Source: Sphingobacterium siyangense (lineage in GTDB: Bacteria > Bacteroidota > Bacteroidia > Sphingobacteriales > Sphingobacteriaceae). From it: a DNA stretch of 64,000 nt. Positions 9,053 through 18,064 of this stretch are shown in pieces. The stretch covers positions 186,001-250,000 of the forward strand of contig NZ_VLKR01000002.1 of assembly GCF_007830445.1 (NCBI RefSeq). Reading direction: 5' to 3'. The position numbers and the translations under genes are program-made. The number at the start of each line of letters is the position of its first letter. Within the stretch, counting starts at the first letter, position 1. The notes below the pieces were generated by a model. It saw only the letters and a list, made by a program, of their open reading frames with translations, ran no database searches and was not told the origin of the DNA.

Positions 9053-9274
9053 TTATCGATAATTACGCATATTACGTTCCATCTTACGTATGCGCTGTTC
9101 GTTTTTTCCGTCAACACGAGATGCAACCGCCCAAATGGCTGCGGGTATCCAACCCAGTATGGTCATCTGTAGGATCAAACAGAGAATGCCACTTAGAATC
9201 TTACCGCGTAAGAAAAACGATAACCAAGGAAGTAAGACTGCTATTAATATCATAAATAATAGGGTTATAAACAT
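9053..9274 (-). CDS. YqaE/Pmp3-like small membrane protein
   Basis: 73 residues with two membrane helices: MFITLLFMILIAVLLPWLSF and a second in LCLILQMTILGWIPAAIWAV. LLP...FFLRG and LGWIPAAIWA are the hallmarks of the Pmp3/UPF0057 family, linked in other organisms to membrane potential and stress. The tail is short and strongly charged (EQRIRKMERNMRNY), longer than in the minimal family. Convergent with the hydrolase at 9018. Confidence 0.75.
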   Translation of the reverse strand: MFITLLFMILIAVLLPWLSFFLRGKILSGILCLILQMTILGWIPAAIWAVASRVDGKNEQRIRKMERNMRNYR

Positions 9275-9527
9275 TAAAATACAAAAGTACGGTATTCACC
9301 ATTAAAAATCGCGAATAATATCAATTAAAGCAAATTAAGTTATTTTTTTGTTTGGTTGTAATGTGTTGATAATTAATGTGTAGTAGTTTTGTGTTGGTAG
9401 AATAGGTAAATGTTAAGAAAACTTAAAATATGCCTTCCGACAGATGAATTTTAAAATTTTAAGGAGGTGTGGCACCAATGTTGATGTTCCCCTGTCGAAT
9501 ATTTTAGATGCAGATTACATAGAATAA

Positions 9528-9743
9528 ATGACGGAAAACATGGGAAACAACAATAGTATTATTGAAAATTTAGACAGCAAATATCGTGGATATCTAGAGG
9601 ATGAGGGGAAATGGCTCAATGATGGATTTAAGAATATTTTCATCGATGGGGAACCAAGTAAAGCAAATCTGAAAACATCGGTTTATCTTATGTTACCCCA
9701 AGAGATCAGAGAATATGTCGATCAGTTGTTGCCCAACGATTGA
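9528..9743 (+). CDS. Small acidic protein, unknown
   Basis: 71 residues from the ATG at 9528 (67 if the ATG at 9540 is used). Acidic, soluble and predicted mostly helical (LDSKYRGYLEDEGKWLNDGF, later LPQEIREYVDQLL). No known family recognised. It is preceded by ~250 bp without a gene and followed by a strong hairpin. Confidence 0.5.
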   Translation: MTENMGNNNSIIENLDSKYRGYLEDEGKWLNDGFKNIFIDGEPSKANLKTSVYLMLPQEIREYVDQLLPND

Positions 9744-9770
9744 TTATAAATTATACCCGCAAATCGTTTA

Positions 9771-9821
9771 AAGTAAAAGTTTACTAGAATCAGTTTTTTC
9801 TGATTTTAGTAAACTTTACTT
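9771..9821. terminator. Long near-perfect hairpin
   Basis: Bases 9772-9793 and 9800-9820 are reverse complements apart from one G-T pair and one bulged A, around a T6 loop. It lies between the convergent genes ending at 9743 and 9854, so it can serve both. No long U-run follows. Confidence 0.6.
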
Positions 9822-9853
9822 GTTTAAACAGGGGAGAGCAGACCACATCTCCA

Positions 9854-10399
9854 TTAAATACCATATTCTTTCACGGTTTGGCAAATTTGCTCTTTTTGTT
9901 TTCGGCTTAATACGTTCAACATGGTAAGGATTTCTTTACCTTGAAAAGTCTCAAGCTCAAGTCTAGGACCCAACCAATTGCTTTCAATAATACGGATATT
10001 AACGATTTGAATGTAGGGCACGAATACCAGCGCATCCAAATCTGCTAAAGCCCACATACTCCCGGTCTTCTTTTTAATCCGTTTAAAATACAATCCTTTT
10101 TTATCTGTTCGGGCTCGGATGATCTTCCTGCTGCTCTTTAGAAGAAGGCAGCCGCCGATAATAAAAGATAAGTGGAGCAACAGCATAAATAATGAGACTA
10201 AAAAGCGAAATACATCTTTAAAGTCAAGTACCATAGCACTGAAATTCTCTTTAAATGAATCATTCGGATGATAAGCGATGAAACATGTAGATATCCCCAT
10301 TAAAATCAAGATACTACCGATGATAATGGATCGCCAATTAGGTAGGTAATAATTAATAAAGGTTTCACTGTCTGTGGCTGCTAATTTTCTCCTTTTCAT
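9854..10399 (-). CDS. Two-helix membrane protein, unknown
   Basis: 181 residues. Two membrane segments, about residues 25-43 (IIIGSILILMGISTCFIAYH) and 67-88 (FLVSLFMLLLHLSFIIGGCL), precede a ~95-residue cytoplasmic domain. Its short strands (KKGLYFKRIKK, then LVFVPYIQIVNI, then LELETFQG) resemble bacterial PH-type domains (YdbS-like). Function unknown. Confidence 0.6.
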   Translation of the reverse strand: MKRRKLAATDSETFINYYLPNWRSIIIGSILILMGISTCFIAYHPNDSFKENFSAMVLDFKDVFRFLVSLFMLLLHLSFIIGGCLLLKSSRKIIRARTDKKGLYFKRIKKKTGSMWALADLDALVFVPYIQIVNIRIIESNWLGPRLELETFQGKEILTMLNVLSRKQKEQICQTVKEYGI

Positions 10400-10646
10400 A
10401 TCTAAATATAGGGACCTTATAAATTGACCGTACAGAAGACTTACAATTCGTTCAAAAGCATTTATAATTCGACAACTGTTGTTATAAAGGCATGAAGTCT
10501 GTTTTTGAAATTATTATGAACTTGTTTATTGGTCGCATCGAAATCCATGTTACGGAAGATTGGACCACTGTACATCTGCTATCTGGATGAGGTCGACACG
10601 AAAGAGTTGCGATACATTTGCACTATAAATCAAACTATTTAATGAA

Positions 10647-11093
10647 ATGAATTATAACATTAGAAAGGCAAGTCTTGAGGATCTTGATCAAGCAGCAGCG
10701 TTATTCAATCTTTATCGGATTTTCTACAGACAGGAATCGGATTTGGAAAAAGCCAAAGAATTTTTGAGGGAGCGATTTTTGTACGGAGAGTCAGAAATCT
10801 TTTTGGCAATTCAGGGCGAACAAGCTGTTGGTTTTGTTCAGCTTTATAAATTGTTTCATTATACTAAATTGCAGCGACAGTGGTTGTTGAGTGATCTATT
10901 TGTGCATCCTGATCACCGGAGTAAAGGTCTTTCGGTTCGGCTTATAGATCGTAGTAAAGTCTGGTGTGAAGAGACTGGAGCTTGTGGTCTGATGCTTGAG
11001 ACCGAGAAAACAAATGTTATCGGTAATAGTGTTTATCCGAGGTGTGGATTTGAATACGACGGCATGCATAACTATTATCATTGGTGGCGATAA
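10647..11093 (+). CDS. GNAT-family N-acetyltransferase
   Basis: 148 residues covering a complete GNAT fold. The N-terminus (NIRKASLEDLDQAAALFNLY) and strand VGFVQLYKL precede the acetyl-CoA pyrophosphate-binding motif LFVHPDHRSKGLSVRL near residues 91-107; the C-terminal LMLETEKTNVIGNSVYPRCG is motif B. The substrate cannot be inferred. Stands alone. Confidence 0.88.
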   Translation: MNYNIRKASLEDLDQAAALFNLYRIFYRQESDLEKAKEFLRERFLYGESEIFLAIQGEQAVGFVQLYKLFHYTKLQRQWLLSDLFVHPDHRSKGLSVRLIDRSKVWCEETGACGLMLETEKTNVIGNSVYPRCGFEYDGMHNYYHWWR

Positions 11094-11097
11094 CCTT

Positions 11098-11138
11098 AAC
11101 TGGATCGTCAGGGCACTTCTGCGCCTGGCGATCCAGTT
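11098..11138. terminator. 15-bp hairpin between convergent genes
   Basis: Bases 11098-11112 (AACTGGATCGTCAGG) pair with 11124-11138 (CCTGGCGATCCAGTT) with a single G-U type mismatch and an 11-nt loop. It sits between the stops at 11093 and 11154 and can act in both directions. There is no U-tract. Confidence 0.5.
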
Positions 11139-11153
11139 GGCAACTGAGATTAA

Positions 11154-11606
11154 TTAGACGGCAAATTGTGTCAAATGATGATCCAGGTGTTTATAAAACA
11201 TGTTGTTCCACTCCCAGCTTTTCAGCTTGCCGAAAGAATGGGACTCCTTCCCATCAAAATAATTTTCGCCCAATTCCAGCGTTTTTCTAATGTAATCGAT
11301 TAACCTACGTTGCTCGATCTCGAAATCACGTCTGGATGTTACCAGAAACTCTGTAGCAGTAGGGTTATTTCTCTTATAAGGTTTTTCATTGACCACCAGA
11401 TTCTTTACAAACCATTTTAGTAGTAGTTTCTTTAATCCAGTAGGCTTAGTATGCTTGTCTTCATAGATTAATTCATAGGTCACGTTGCAGTGGGCTAACA
11501 TTTGATCGACAGTCATTTTACCCCATTGGGCACTGCTGTCTGGATTAAGATTTTGAATCCGTGCTATCACTTCATCACTCACTGTTTTGTCAAAAATATT
11601 TTTCAT
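11154..11606 (-). CDS. DUF1569-family protein (DinB superfamily)
   Basis: 150 residues matching the DUF1569 pattern: IARIQNLNPDSSAQWGKMTV, then DQMLAHCNVTYELI with the first metal His, and the C-terminal W.NMFYKHLDHHLTQF with the paired His ligands. Related to DinB/YfiT metal-binding bundles. Reaction unknown. Monocistronic by context. Confidence 0.75.
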   Translation of the reverse strand: MKNIFDKTVSDEVIARIQNLNPDSSAQWGKMTVDQMLAHCNVTYELIYEDKHTKPTGLKKLLLKWFVKNLVVNEKPYKRNNPTATEFLVTSRRDFEIEQRRLIDYIRKTLELGENYFDGKESHSFGKLKSWEWNNMFYKHLDHHLTQFAV

Positions 11607-11681
11607 AATTTAAATGCTAATTGGTTTTCAGGTTGCTGGAACTTTGGTTGGGGATGATAACGTACGAAATAATAATCTATA

Positions 11682-12881
11682 TTAATTGAAGTATAATATC
11701 ACATTTAAAGGCTCATCTTTTACAGTTACTTTCTTTTCGGTGGGCCCATTTTTATTGCTGTACCTCAAGGTATAAGACTGATTTTTTTTCACGATAAATG
11801 TTAAATAATCATTCGCATCCTGCAGTTTAGTTGCGGTCGAACCACCGCCAATTTGATCATTTCCTTGAAAGATATCTACATTGCATTTTGTTCTGCCTTC
11901 CGGTTGACATTGATCGTTACTGAGATACATGGTTACGTTTAGACGGGTGTAAGATTTGTCGTTCAATTGTTGGCTATATTGCTGATTGAATAGATCAATA
12001 TAGCGCTGGGAAACATTATCTGCATATACTTCTGTTTCGCTCCATGCTGGGAATGAGGTAGCTGCCGGTTTGTAGGAAGCCGCATAAATGGAATGTTCCT
12101 TGCTATTCGGATCGGCTTTTCCTGCGTCGGCCAAAAACCAGCTGTAATTTAGGTCTTTGTCCGGATAATATTCAGTAAAATACCATTTACCATTAATCCA
12201 TACCTCGACCCAACTGTGGTTACCACGATTGTCATGCCAGTTTGGTGTACCTGCAATCCGGGCCGGTATACCTACTGATCGCAATGCATCGATCAGTAAA
12301 ATGGATAATCCGGTACAAGATGCCATCCCTTGGCTTATCGATTCAGATGGATTTTGATCAGCTTTTTTTCGTTGGGTATTGTAATCGACTTTTACTTCAT
12401 CTCTGATATTCTTATTTATGGCTACAACGGCATCTTTTATCGTTTTGCTATTTGTTACATATTTTGAGAAACGATCGTAGAAATCACCACGCCAGTCGTC
12501 TAGATCTTCAGAAAATACACGATAGGGCAATACCTCATTTAGAAAAATAGAATCTGGAATTTCCTTTGCCCAGGAAAATGTTGATTTTGCCTGGTAAGCC
12601 TTTTCAATATTATGGATAAGATGATCACTCTTAATCGTCGTTAAGTCATTTTTAGGCATATAAGCTATGAGAAAAGCCGCGCCTTCACGCATTTCTTTGG
12701 GCAGTTTCTCTAGTACTTTCTCCAATTCATTACGATTCATGCCGGCAGCTTTTAGTGCGTTTTTGACCGGTTTTTGATACTGACTTGGTAAAGAGGAAAG
12801 CTTGAAATCTTGTGCAGATGCTTTGAAAAAAATGGCTGTAGATAAACAGCAGAAAACTAAAGAAAATACCTTTTTGAACAT
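11682..12881 (-). CDS. Secreted transglutaminase-like protein
   Basis: 399 residues with signal peptide (MFKKVFSLVFCCLSTAIFFK, cleavage near ASAQ). A transglutaminase-like core is centred on GMASCTGLS (Cys 189) and NRGNHSWVEVW (His 222). The third triad position falls around E237/D241 in WYFTEYYPDKD, so the usual W..(L)D motif is altered. The ~80 C-terminal residues form a beta-sandwich-like domain (FIVKKNQSYTLRYSN). Such proteins act as cysteine peptidases or are catalytically relaxed; the target is unknown. Confidence 0.82.
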   Translation of the reverse strand: MFKKVFSLVFCCLSTAIFFKASAQDFKLSSLPSQYQKPVKNALKAAGMNRNELEKVLEKLPKEMREGAAFLIAYMPKNDLTTIKSDHLIHNIEKAYQAKSTFSWAKEIPDSIFLNEVLPYRVFSEDLDDWRGDFYDRFSKYVTNSKTIKDAVVAINKNIRDEVKVDYNTQRKKADQNPSESISQGMASCTGLSILLIDALRSVGIPARIAGTPNWHDNRGNHSWVEVWINGKWYFTEYYPDKDLNYSWFLADAGKADPNSKEHSIYAASYKPAATSFPAWSETEVYADNVSQRYIDLFNQQYSQQLNDKSYTRLNVTMYLSNDQCQPEGRTKCNVDIFQGNDQIGGGSTATKLQDANDYLTFIVKKNQSYTLRYSNKNGPTEKKVTVKDEPLNVILYFN

Positions 12882-13329
12882 AATAATATACGCTTGCTTG
12901 TTCTTTATCTATTTAAATTAATACGATTTGTATATTTCAAACATAGATAAATTGATTTTTATATGCAAAAATACGTTTTATAGTCTGGCTCGTAACTTAG
13001 AAGCCCAATTTGCATAATTTCTTCTTTGACAGCCTGTGAGCCTCTGTTCTAGCCCGATAGCTGCCTGCATTGGGACAGAGCCGTATCACAGTCCCTGTGA
13101 ATCCGAGATGAATCCGACATTCTCTTGGAGTGACAGCCCTTTATTAAGGTGGACTCAACGTGGACCCAACGCGAACGAAGTACGACGATGTACTTTTGGA
13201 TTGCGCTGCACTTCTAAAAAGTCAAAAGGTGTTAATCCCGCACAATTTCATTTGCAAATGAATACAAATTTATTTTAGTTTGAAGATCTTTACGTCGAAG
13301 TAAAGATCATAACCCAAAAAATAATTTGA
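12882..13329. other. Intergenic region with a GC-rich, possibly repeated, segment
   Basis: About 450 bp with no convincing gene. The flanks are AT-rich, but ~13030-13250 is visibly more GC-rich than its surroundings. It contains short near-repeats (TGAATCCGAGA/TGAATCCGACA; TGGACTCAACG/TGGACCCAACG) and a hairpin-like pair (ACTTTTGGA ... TCTAAAAAGT). An 80-codon frame (13036-13278) is open but its composition and lack of start context do not look coding. It may be a dispersed intergenic repeat or a relic. Confidence 0.4.
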
Positions 13330-14127
13330 ATGACAATTCCGATGAAGCCGTTTCATTTTCTATATTATAGTGTATGCTGTCTGATCCTTTTATCTGGTAT
13401 GCTGTATTCCTGTCAATCGCAAAATCCGGATCGGGTGATACTTGAAAAATTGGATAGGACCTTTAATGCATCCAAATTTTATGGCCCCAAAATAAAAAGG
13501 AGCGAAGAGTTGCTGCATGCGGACGTTAAAAGTATGGATAAGAAAGAGTTGAAAGAAGTCTTTGAAACCGCCATATTTAAAAAGGATACGCTTGCTATTT
13601 TTAATTCAGAAGGGAGTCTGCCAACATTATTTTATATCGAATCTACCGCAGCTTGGGGAACACGGAAATTAAAGCCAGTTAAAGATTTCGGTTATCGTTA
13701 TACAACTGTTTCTTATAATGAAGAAAAAGATACCGTAGCGATATTAAACGGAATTTCTTTTCCAGCCTTGACTGTGGCGGAGGATAAAAATGGTGAATTT
13801 GCTTATCTATATGCACTGAAGACTTCAAAAAATAAAGATGATTTTCAAAATATCTACAACTATCTACAGAAGACGTTTACAAAATTGAAGCTTCAAGATG
13901 ATGCGGGAAGTGGTATAAAAGGTTGGGAAAATAAAGACTTTTACTATTTTTTGCATAAAAAAAATAGAAGGGAAGAACAGATTTTTTCGTTTGGAGAAGA
14001 TGAAGACGACAAGCCGACGACTACAGACATCACCGATATCCGTTTGGAAATTTATTCTAAAATTTACATCCAAAATATGCAAAAAGAGCAGGTTTACTTA
14101 CCGGATTATATTCCCATTATCAAATGA
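13330..14127 (+). CDS. Predicted lipoprotein, unknown
   Basis: 265 residues; ATG at 13330 and ATG at 13342 both keep the lipoprotein signal (HFLYYSVCCLILLSGMLYSC, lipobox LYSC). The mature part is soluble, rich in Lys/Asp/Glu, with alternating strands (YRYTTVSYNEEKDTVAILNG, and LRLEIYSKIYIQ-like end). No family recognised. It probably sits in the inner leaflet of the outer membrane. An acyltransferase-3 gene follows 105 bp downstream. Confidence 0.65.
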   Translation: MTIPMKPFHFLYYSVCCLILLSGMLYSCQSQNPDRVILEKLDRTFNASKFYGPKIKRSEELLHADVKSMDKKELKEVFETAIFKKDTLAIFNSEGSLPTLFYIESTAAWGTRKLKPVKDFGYRYTTVSYNEEKDTVAILNGISFPALTVAEDKNGEFAYLYALKTSKNKDDFQNIYNYLQKTFTKLKLQDDAGSGIKGWENKDFYYFLHKKNRREEQIFSFGEDEDDKPTTTDITDIRLEIYSKIYIQNMQKEQVYLPDYIPIIK

Positions 14128-14232
14128 CAGATGTAGATAATTGGTAACCGTCAAACTTGTTACAAACCTGCATAAGCGAATTTGTTTATATTTACTTCCT
14201 TGTAAAAAAATCAATCAAATCGTTTTATTTTT

Positions 14233-15372
14233 ATGTCAGATACTCAAATACCGACTTCCGCCTATGCAGATACCAAACCACACTATGCTGTACTTGATGG
14301 GTTACGTGGGGTCGCAGCTATTACCGTGGTTTGCTTTCATATTTTTGAAGCCTTTGCAACAAGCCATTTAGATCAGCGAATTAATCATGGTTATTTGGCG
14401 GTCGACTTTTTCTTTATGCTTTCAGGGTTTGTCGTGGGCTATGCTTATGATGATCGCTGGAAGACGATGACAACAAAAGAATTTATAAAACGAAGAATAA
14501 TACGTTTACATCCGATGGTTGTTATGGGAGCGATCATTGGAGCAGTTATGTTCTATTTTCAGGGTTGTTCTGTTTGGGATGTGACAAAAGTGACATTTTC
14601 TTCGCTGGCAATCGCAACCCTATTGAATGCTTTGTTAATTCCTGCGATTCCTGGACATGAGGTGAGAGGGCTTGGGGAGATGTTTCCATTAAATGGACCA
14701 AGCTGGTCGTTGTTTTTTGAATACATCGGTAATATCCTGTATGCATTGGTCATTCGAAGATTTTCGACCAAAGCATTAGCCGGACTCGTTATTTTATTCG
14801 GAATAGGTTTGGCTGCATTTGCGATATTGGGACCCTTGGGAGATATATGTGCTGGTTTTTCACTCACAGGAACAGAATTTACGGCAGGTTCACTTCGTCT
14901 TTTATTTTCTTTTACAGCGGGCCTGTTTCTATCGAGGATATTTAAATCTTTACAGATCAAGGGGGCATTTTGGATTTGTAGTTTGATCTTAGTACCTCTT
15001 TTGGCTATGCCGCGCATTGGCGGGGCTGAGCATTTATGGATGAATGGTCTGTACGACACGTTATGTTGTGTTGTTGTTTTCCCTTTGCTTGTTGTTTTAG
15101 GAGCATCTGGCAAGGGAGAAAGCGGTATTACAAGTTGGCTTTGCAAGTTTTTAGGCGATATATCCTATCCTTTGTATATGGTACATTATCCCTTTATTTA
15201 TCTATACTATGCTTGGGTCAAGAATGAAAATCTGAGTTTTGAAGAATCTCTGCCAGGAGCAGCAGCTGTTGTGATCGGAAGTATTGTGCTTGCATACGGC
15301 TGTTTGAAGTTATACGATATACCCGTACGGCGATATCTGTCAAAACGATTTCTAAGATCAAAAGGGAAATAG
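14233..15372 (+). CDS. Acyltransferase-3 family membrane protein
   Basis: 379 residues with about ten membrane helices. The N-terminus has the family signature: LDGLRGVAAITVVCFHIFEA (with the conserved His), then GYLAVDFFFMLSGFVVGYAY and FIKRRIIRLHPM (the R..R..P motif). The end is DISYPLYMVHYPFIYLYYAW, also family-typical. These integral membrane enzymes transfer acyl groups to exported sugars or glycolipids (OafA/NodX type); the acceptor is unknown because no glycan genes are adjacent. Confidence 0.9.
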   Translation: MSDTQIPTSAYADTKPHYAVLDGLRGVAAITVVCFHIFEAFATSHLDQRINHGYLAVDFFFMLSGFVVGYAYDDRWKTMTTKEFIKRRIIRLHPMVVMGAIIGAVMFYFQGCSVWDVTKVTFSSLAIATLLNALLIPAIPGHEVRGLGEMFPLNGPSWSLFFEYIGNILYALVIRRFSTKALAGLVILFGIGLAAFAILGPLGDICAGFSLTGTEFTAGSLRLLFSFTAGLFLSRIFKSLQIKGAFWICSLILVPLLAMPRIGGAEHLWMNGLYDTLCCVVVFPLLVVLGASGKGESGITSWLCKFLGDISYPLYMVHYPFIYLYYAWVKNENLSFEESLPGAAAVVIGSIVLAYGCLKLYDIPVRRYLSKRFLRSKGK

Positions 15373-15404
15373 CCACCGGCAAACTAATCCTATATTCATT
15401 ATAA

Positions 15405-15437
15405 AATAAAAAAACACCAATTTATGGTGTTTTTTTA
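15405..15437. terminator. Rho-independent terminator
   Basis: AAAAAACACCA and TGGTGTTTTTTT (about 15408-15436) pair around a short AATTTA loop and end in T7. It is placed after the acyltransferase gene and before the convergent gene at 15507. Confidence 0.85.
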
Positions 15438-15506
15438 TGCATATTACGTAGGACAGTGACCTGTACATAAAGAAAATATCTTGTCATGTTAAATAACGCT
15501 TGAATG

Positions 15507-16022
15507 TCAGTCTTTTTCAAAAAAAACGTTGTTATATTTCGACGAATAAAATACCAAATAAAAGCCTAAAGGACTTCGGTACACCGTTGGATCTGACGCA
15601 AGAATATGATGAGTGGGAGAGTCCATACACAGCTTTAAGCGTGCGGATTCATAAGGACTTACTGTTTCGATCTTGCCCTTGTAAACTTTGGATATTTTAC
15701 CTGCGCTTACGACGTTGAAATAAATCGAATCGTTATCCTTTATGATAAAATTATGGCTATCATATTGCCAGTCAGTTTGTTTTCCTGGGAATAGGTCACG
15801 TTTTATATGATAAGTCCCATAATAATCTTCTTTTTTTAAGATTTTTGGGCTAGCTATCCATTGAAAAAGTTGAGACAAAGAAAAAAGTAGAATTGCGCCA
15901 CCGATGAGAGATAAAATTGCGTAACCAAAGAAGCGTCTTTCTGTGAAAATTCCGCATAACATTAAAATTACCAGCAGTGGTAGAAAAATAAAAACAATGA
16001 AAAAATTGGCCCCAAATCCCAT
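15507..16022 (-). CDS. Membrane protein with extracytoplasmic domain, unknown
   Basis: The frame is open from 16055, but the ATG at 16022 gives a cleaner start (MGFGANFFIVFIFLPLL), 171 residues. Two membrane segments (residues ~6-25 and ~35-58) are followed by a ~110-residue soluble domain (YYGTYHIKRDLFPGKQTDWQ, then FIIKDNDSIYFNVV). The latter is beta-rich and of the kind found in small Bacteroidota proteins of unknown function. No assignment. Confidence 0.6.
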   Translation of the reverse strand: MGFGANFFIVFIFLPLLVILMLCGIFTERRFFGYAILSLIGGAILLFSLSQLFQWIASPKILKKEDYYGTYHIKRDLFPGKQTDWQYDSHNFIIKDNDSIYFNVVSAGKISKVYKGKIETVSPYESARLKLCMDSPTHHILASDPTVYRSPLGFYLVFYSSKYNNVFFEKD

Positions 16023-16111
16023 TTTATAAATTGTTGTGGCTTCGAAGAAAACCAAATGGATTTTCTTTTACTCCTCTTATAGAAACCTACTTTCTAAATT
16101 GAAAGTTTTAA

Positions 16112-16795
16112 CTAAAGTAGCCCCATAGCTACCAAATCCAACACAGTATACCTTCTATTGTCCAATTTATTCTTGACACATGCTTCAAGAATTTTTTTGA
16201 CACCATTTGAATAGGAATCATGTCCGAGGACCTTGGTCTCAATTTTAATTTCATCATTTTTATCTTTGATCACAATCTGATGGTAGGCATGTTTCTCTAA
16301 GTAGGCAACGGGAATATTTATTTTATAAGCTTGTGTTTTCGCATCGCGAATAGAGACAACACGTTCATGAGCGACATGTAAAGAGTTGGCGATATGATAA
16401 GCTGTACCTGGTTCAGTATTCTTGGAGGCCTGATGAGACTCCATAATAGATATTTCATAGTCTTTGAAATTATGACCAAATTGTTGAAGCATATGGAGCG
16501 TTTTTAGCAAAAGTATGGAGGTATTCGGGCAAATGATAAGTGGAAAAGCAGTCTCGAGCTTTTCGGTCTCTAGGCCCGTCGAAAGTTCAATTAATACCGA
16601 GCCCGTACGTGCGCAAAAATCAAGACAATCTTGTAACTCCCGGCCCGATCCGGCATGTATAACAATAGATGGAGACGTCGTTGTAATGGATGGTTGCCAA
16701 GGTGAAATTTCTACACAGGGAATGGAATAATCGGCTTCCAATATTGCGTTTGCCAGTTTTCCTGATCCTACTACAAAGGCTTTTTTTGTATTCAT
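16112..16795 (-). CDS. DapB-like (dihydrodipicolinate reductase-related) protein
   Basis: 227 residues. The N-terminal Rossmann turn is GSGKLANAI. The middle carries EISIMESHQASKNTEPGTAY, which aligns with the DapB motif E.HH..K.D.PSGTA, but the His pair and the catalytic Lys are altered. IRDAKTQAYKINIP and YHQIVIKDKND correspond to the later strands. Shorter than true DapB (~240-270) and with a degraded active site, so it may act on another substrate or be non-catalytic. No lysine-pathway genes are nearby. Confidence 0.6.
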   Translation of the reverse strand: MNTKKAFVVGSGKLANAILEADYSIPCVEISPWQPSITTTSPSIVIHAGSGRELQDCLDFCARTGSVLIELSTGLETEKLETAFPLIICPNTSILLLKTLHMLQQFGHNFKDYEISIMESHQASKNTEPGTAYHIANSLHVAHERVVSIRDAKTQAYKINIPVAYLEKHAYHQIVIKDKNDEIKIETKVLGHDSYSNGVKKILEACVKNKLDNRRYTVLDLVAMGLL

Positions 16796-16935
16796 ATTGC
16801 TTGTTTTATCACACCATCCGCTATCCTTTTAACTGTGAATCGATAAAAAGATACCGGATGAATTTGTAAAGAAGTAAAGGTTGTGCTTGAGTGAGGTAAG
16901 TTACAAAAATAGACTGTAAAATTTAGTCTTTGCTA

Positions 16936-17991
16936 TTACGGAATTATTCTTTTTTCACGCATTTCGTCAAAGAGTTGATAAAACATTTGTTCAGTATCGA
17001 TAAATTCATGGAAGCCGAGTCGTCTCGCCTTTGTGCCGTCGGCAAAAAAATCATAATCCCAAGAAAAGACAAAGTCGCCAAAAGTCCAAGCTGAAACCTG
17101 CGCATAGTTATAGCTTAATGCATGCTTTTCTTTTAATTTTTGCCATACAGGTTCCTTATCTGCCATCATCGTTTCGAGTGATAGCGGGATCGGGTCAGCA
17201 CTTTGCATATCAAAATAGGCTGCTAATTTGGGCCATAGTTCCTTCCAGCGGAAGAGATCGCCATTGTTAATGTTGAAGGCTTGATTGGCCGCTTGTGGAT
17301 TGGTCGAGGCCCATACCGTTGCTTTGGCTAATAGTGTTGAATCGGTCATTTCCATCAATGTCTGAAAAGCGCCAATTTTTCCTGGAAACCGAAGCGGAAT
17401 ACCGAGTTCTTTTGAGATAGATGCATATACAGCAATGAGCAACGCTAGATTCATCGGATTATTGGGAGCCGTTCCACCAACAACGGACGGACGGATCGCC
17501 GACCAAGTCCATTTCTTACCTTTTTGCAGTTGTTCGAGGTATTGCTGTTGACTGGTATTGAATTCAGGCGGCATATGTCCGGCATCTGATTCTTTGGCCG
17601 GTGTCTTGAAAGGGCCCAAATGAGCACCGTATACTTTATACCCCTGCATTAAGCTGATGTGTTGAAGATTACTTGCTATTGGTTCCACCACAGTCAAAAC
17701 ATTGCTTAGCATTCTCATATTGGGCTCTACCAGCTCAGCCCAGGTCGGTCTATCCTGATATGCAACATAGTAAATATGAGTCCCTGCATCCAAGTTGCCT
17801 AGTTTTTTGATACAATCGGCTATATCTAATAAATCTACAGCGATAAAACGCACCTTATTCCGATCGGCATTTGTTCGTCTTGATAAACCTATAATTTCCC
17901 ATTCTTCCGTCTTTTCAAGGTAGTCTATGAGATTGTTGCCTATGACGCCATTGGCACCCACAACTAAAGCTGTGTTTTTTCTAGTCTTCAT
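16936..17991 (-). CDS. PRISE-like NAD(P)-dependent SDR reductase/epimerase
   Basis: 351 residues. N-terminal nucleotide-binding turn VVGANGVIGNNL (residues ~10-21). The active-site region reads ISLMQGYKVYGAHLGPF followed by KTPAKESD, the extended-SDR variant found in progesterone 5-beta-reductase/iridoid-synthase-like enzymes. The conserved WSAIRPSVVGG follows. These reduce activated C=C bonds using NADPH. A divergent AraC-type gene starts 73 bp away (18065) and is a likely regulator. Confidence 0.78.
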   Translation of the reverse strand: MKTRKNTALVVGANGVIGNNLIDYLEKTEEWEIIGLSRRTNADRNKVRFIAVDLLDIADCIKKLGNLDAGTHIYYVAYQDRPTWAELVEPNMRMLSNVLTVVEPIASNLQHISLMQGYKVYGAHLGPFKTPAKESDAGHMPPEFNTSQQQYLEQLQKGKKWTWSAIRPSVVGGTAPNNPMNLALLIAVYASISKELGIPLRFPGKIGAFQTLMEMTDSTLLAKATVWASTNPQAANQAFNINNGDLFRWKELWPKLAAYFDMQSADPIPLSLETMMADKEPVWQKLKEKHALSYNYAQVSAWTFGDFVFSWDYDFFADGTKARRLGFHEFIDTEQMFYQLFDEMREKRIIP

Positions 17992-18064
17992 CTTTGTCTA
18001 TTATTTATAAAGCCAAAGTTAGTTGGAAGCCTAGTGGGGTTTAATGTAAAAATCCAACATAATT

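Noticed and set aside
10492-10590. 32-codon ORF (begins MKSVFEIIMNLFIG)
   Set aside because: Too short to judge, with no conserved context visible; it may deserve a conservation check but cannot be supported here.
13036-13278. 80-codon plus-strand ORF
   Set aside because: No start context, no recognisable protein character, and it lies in a region that looks like a non-coding repeat.
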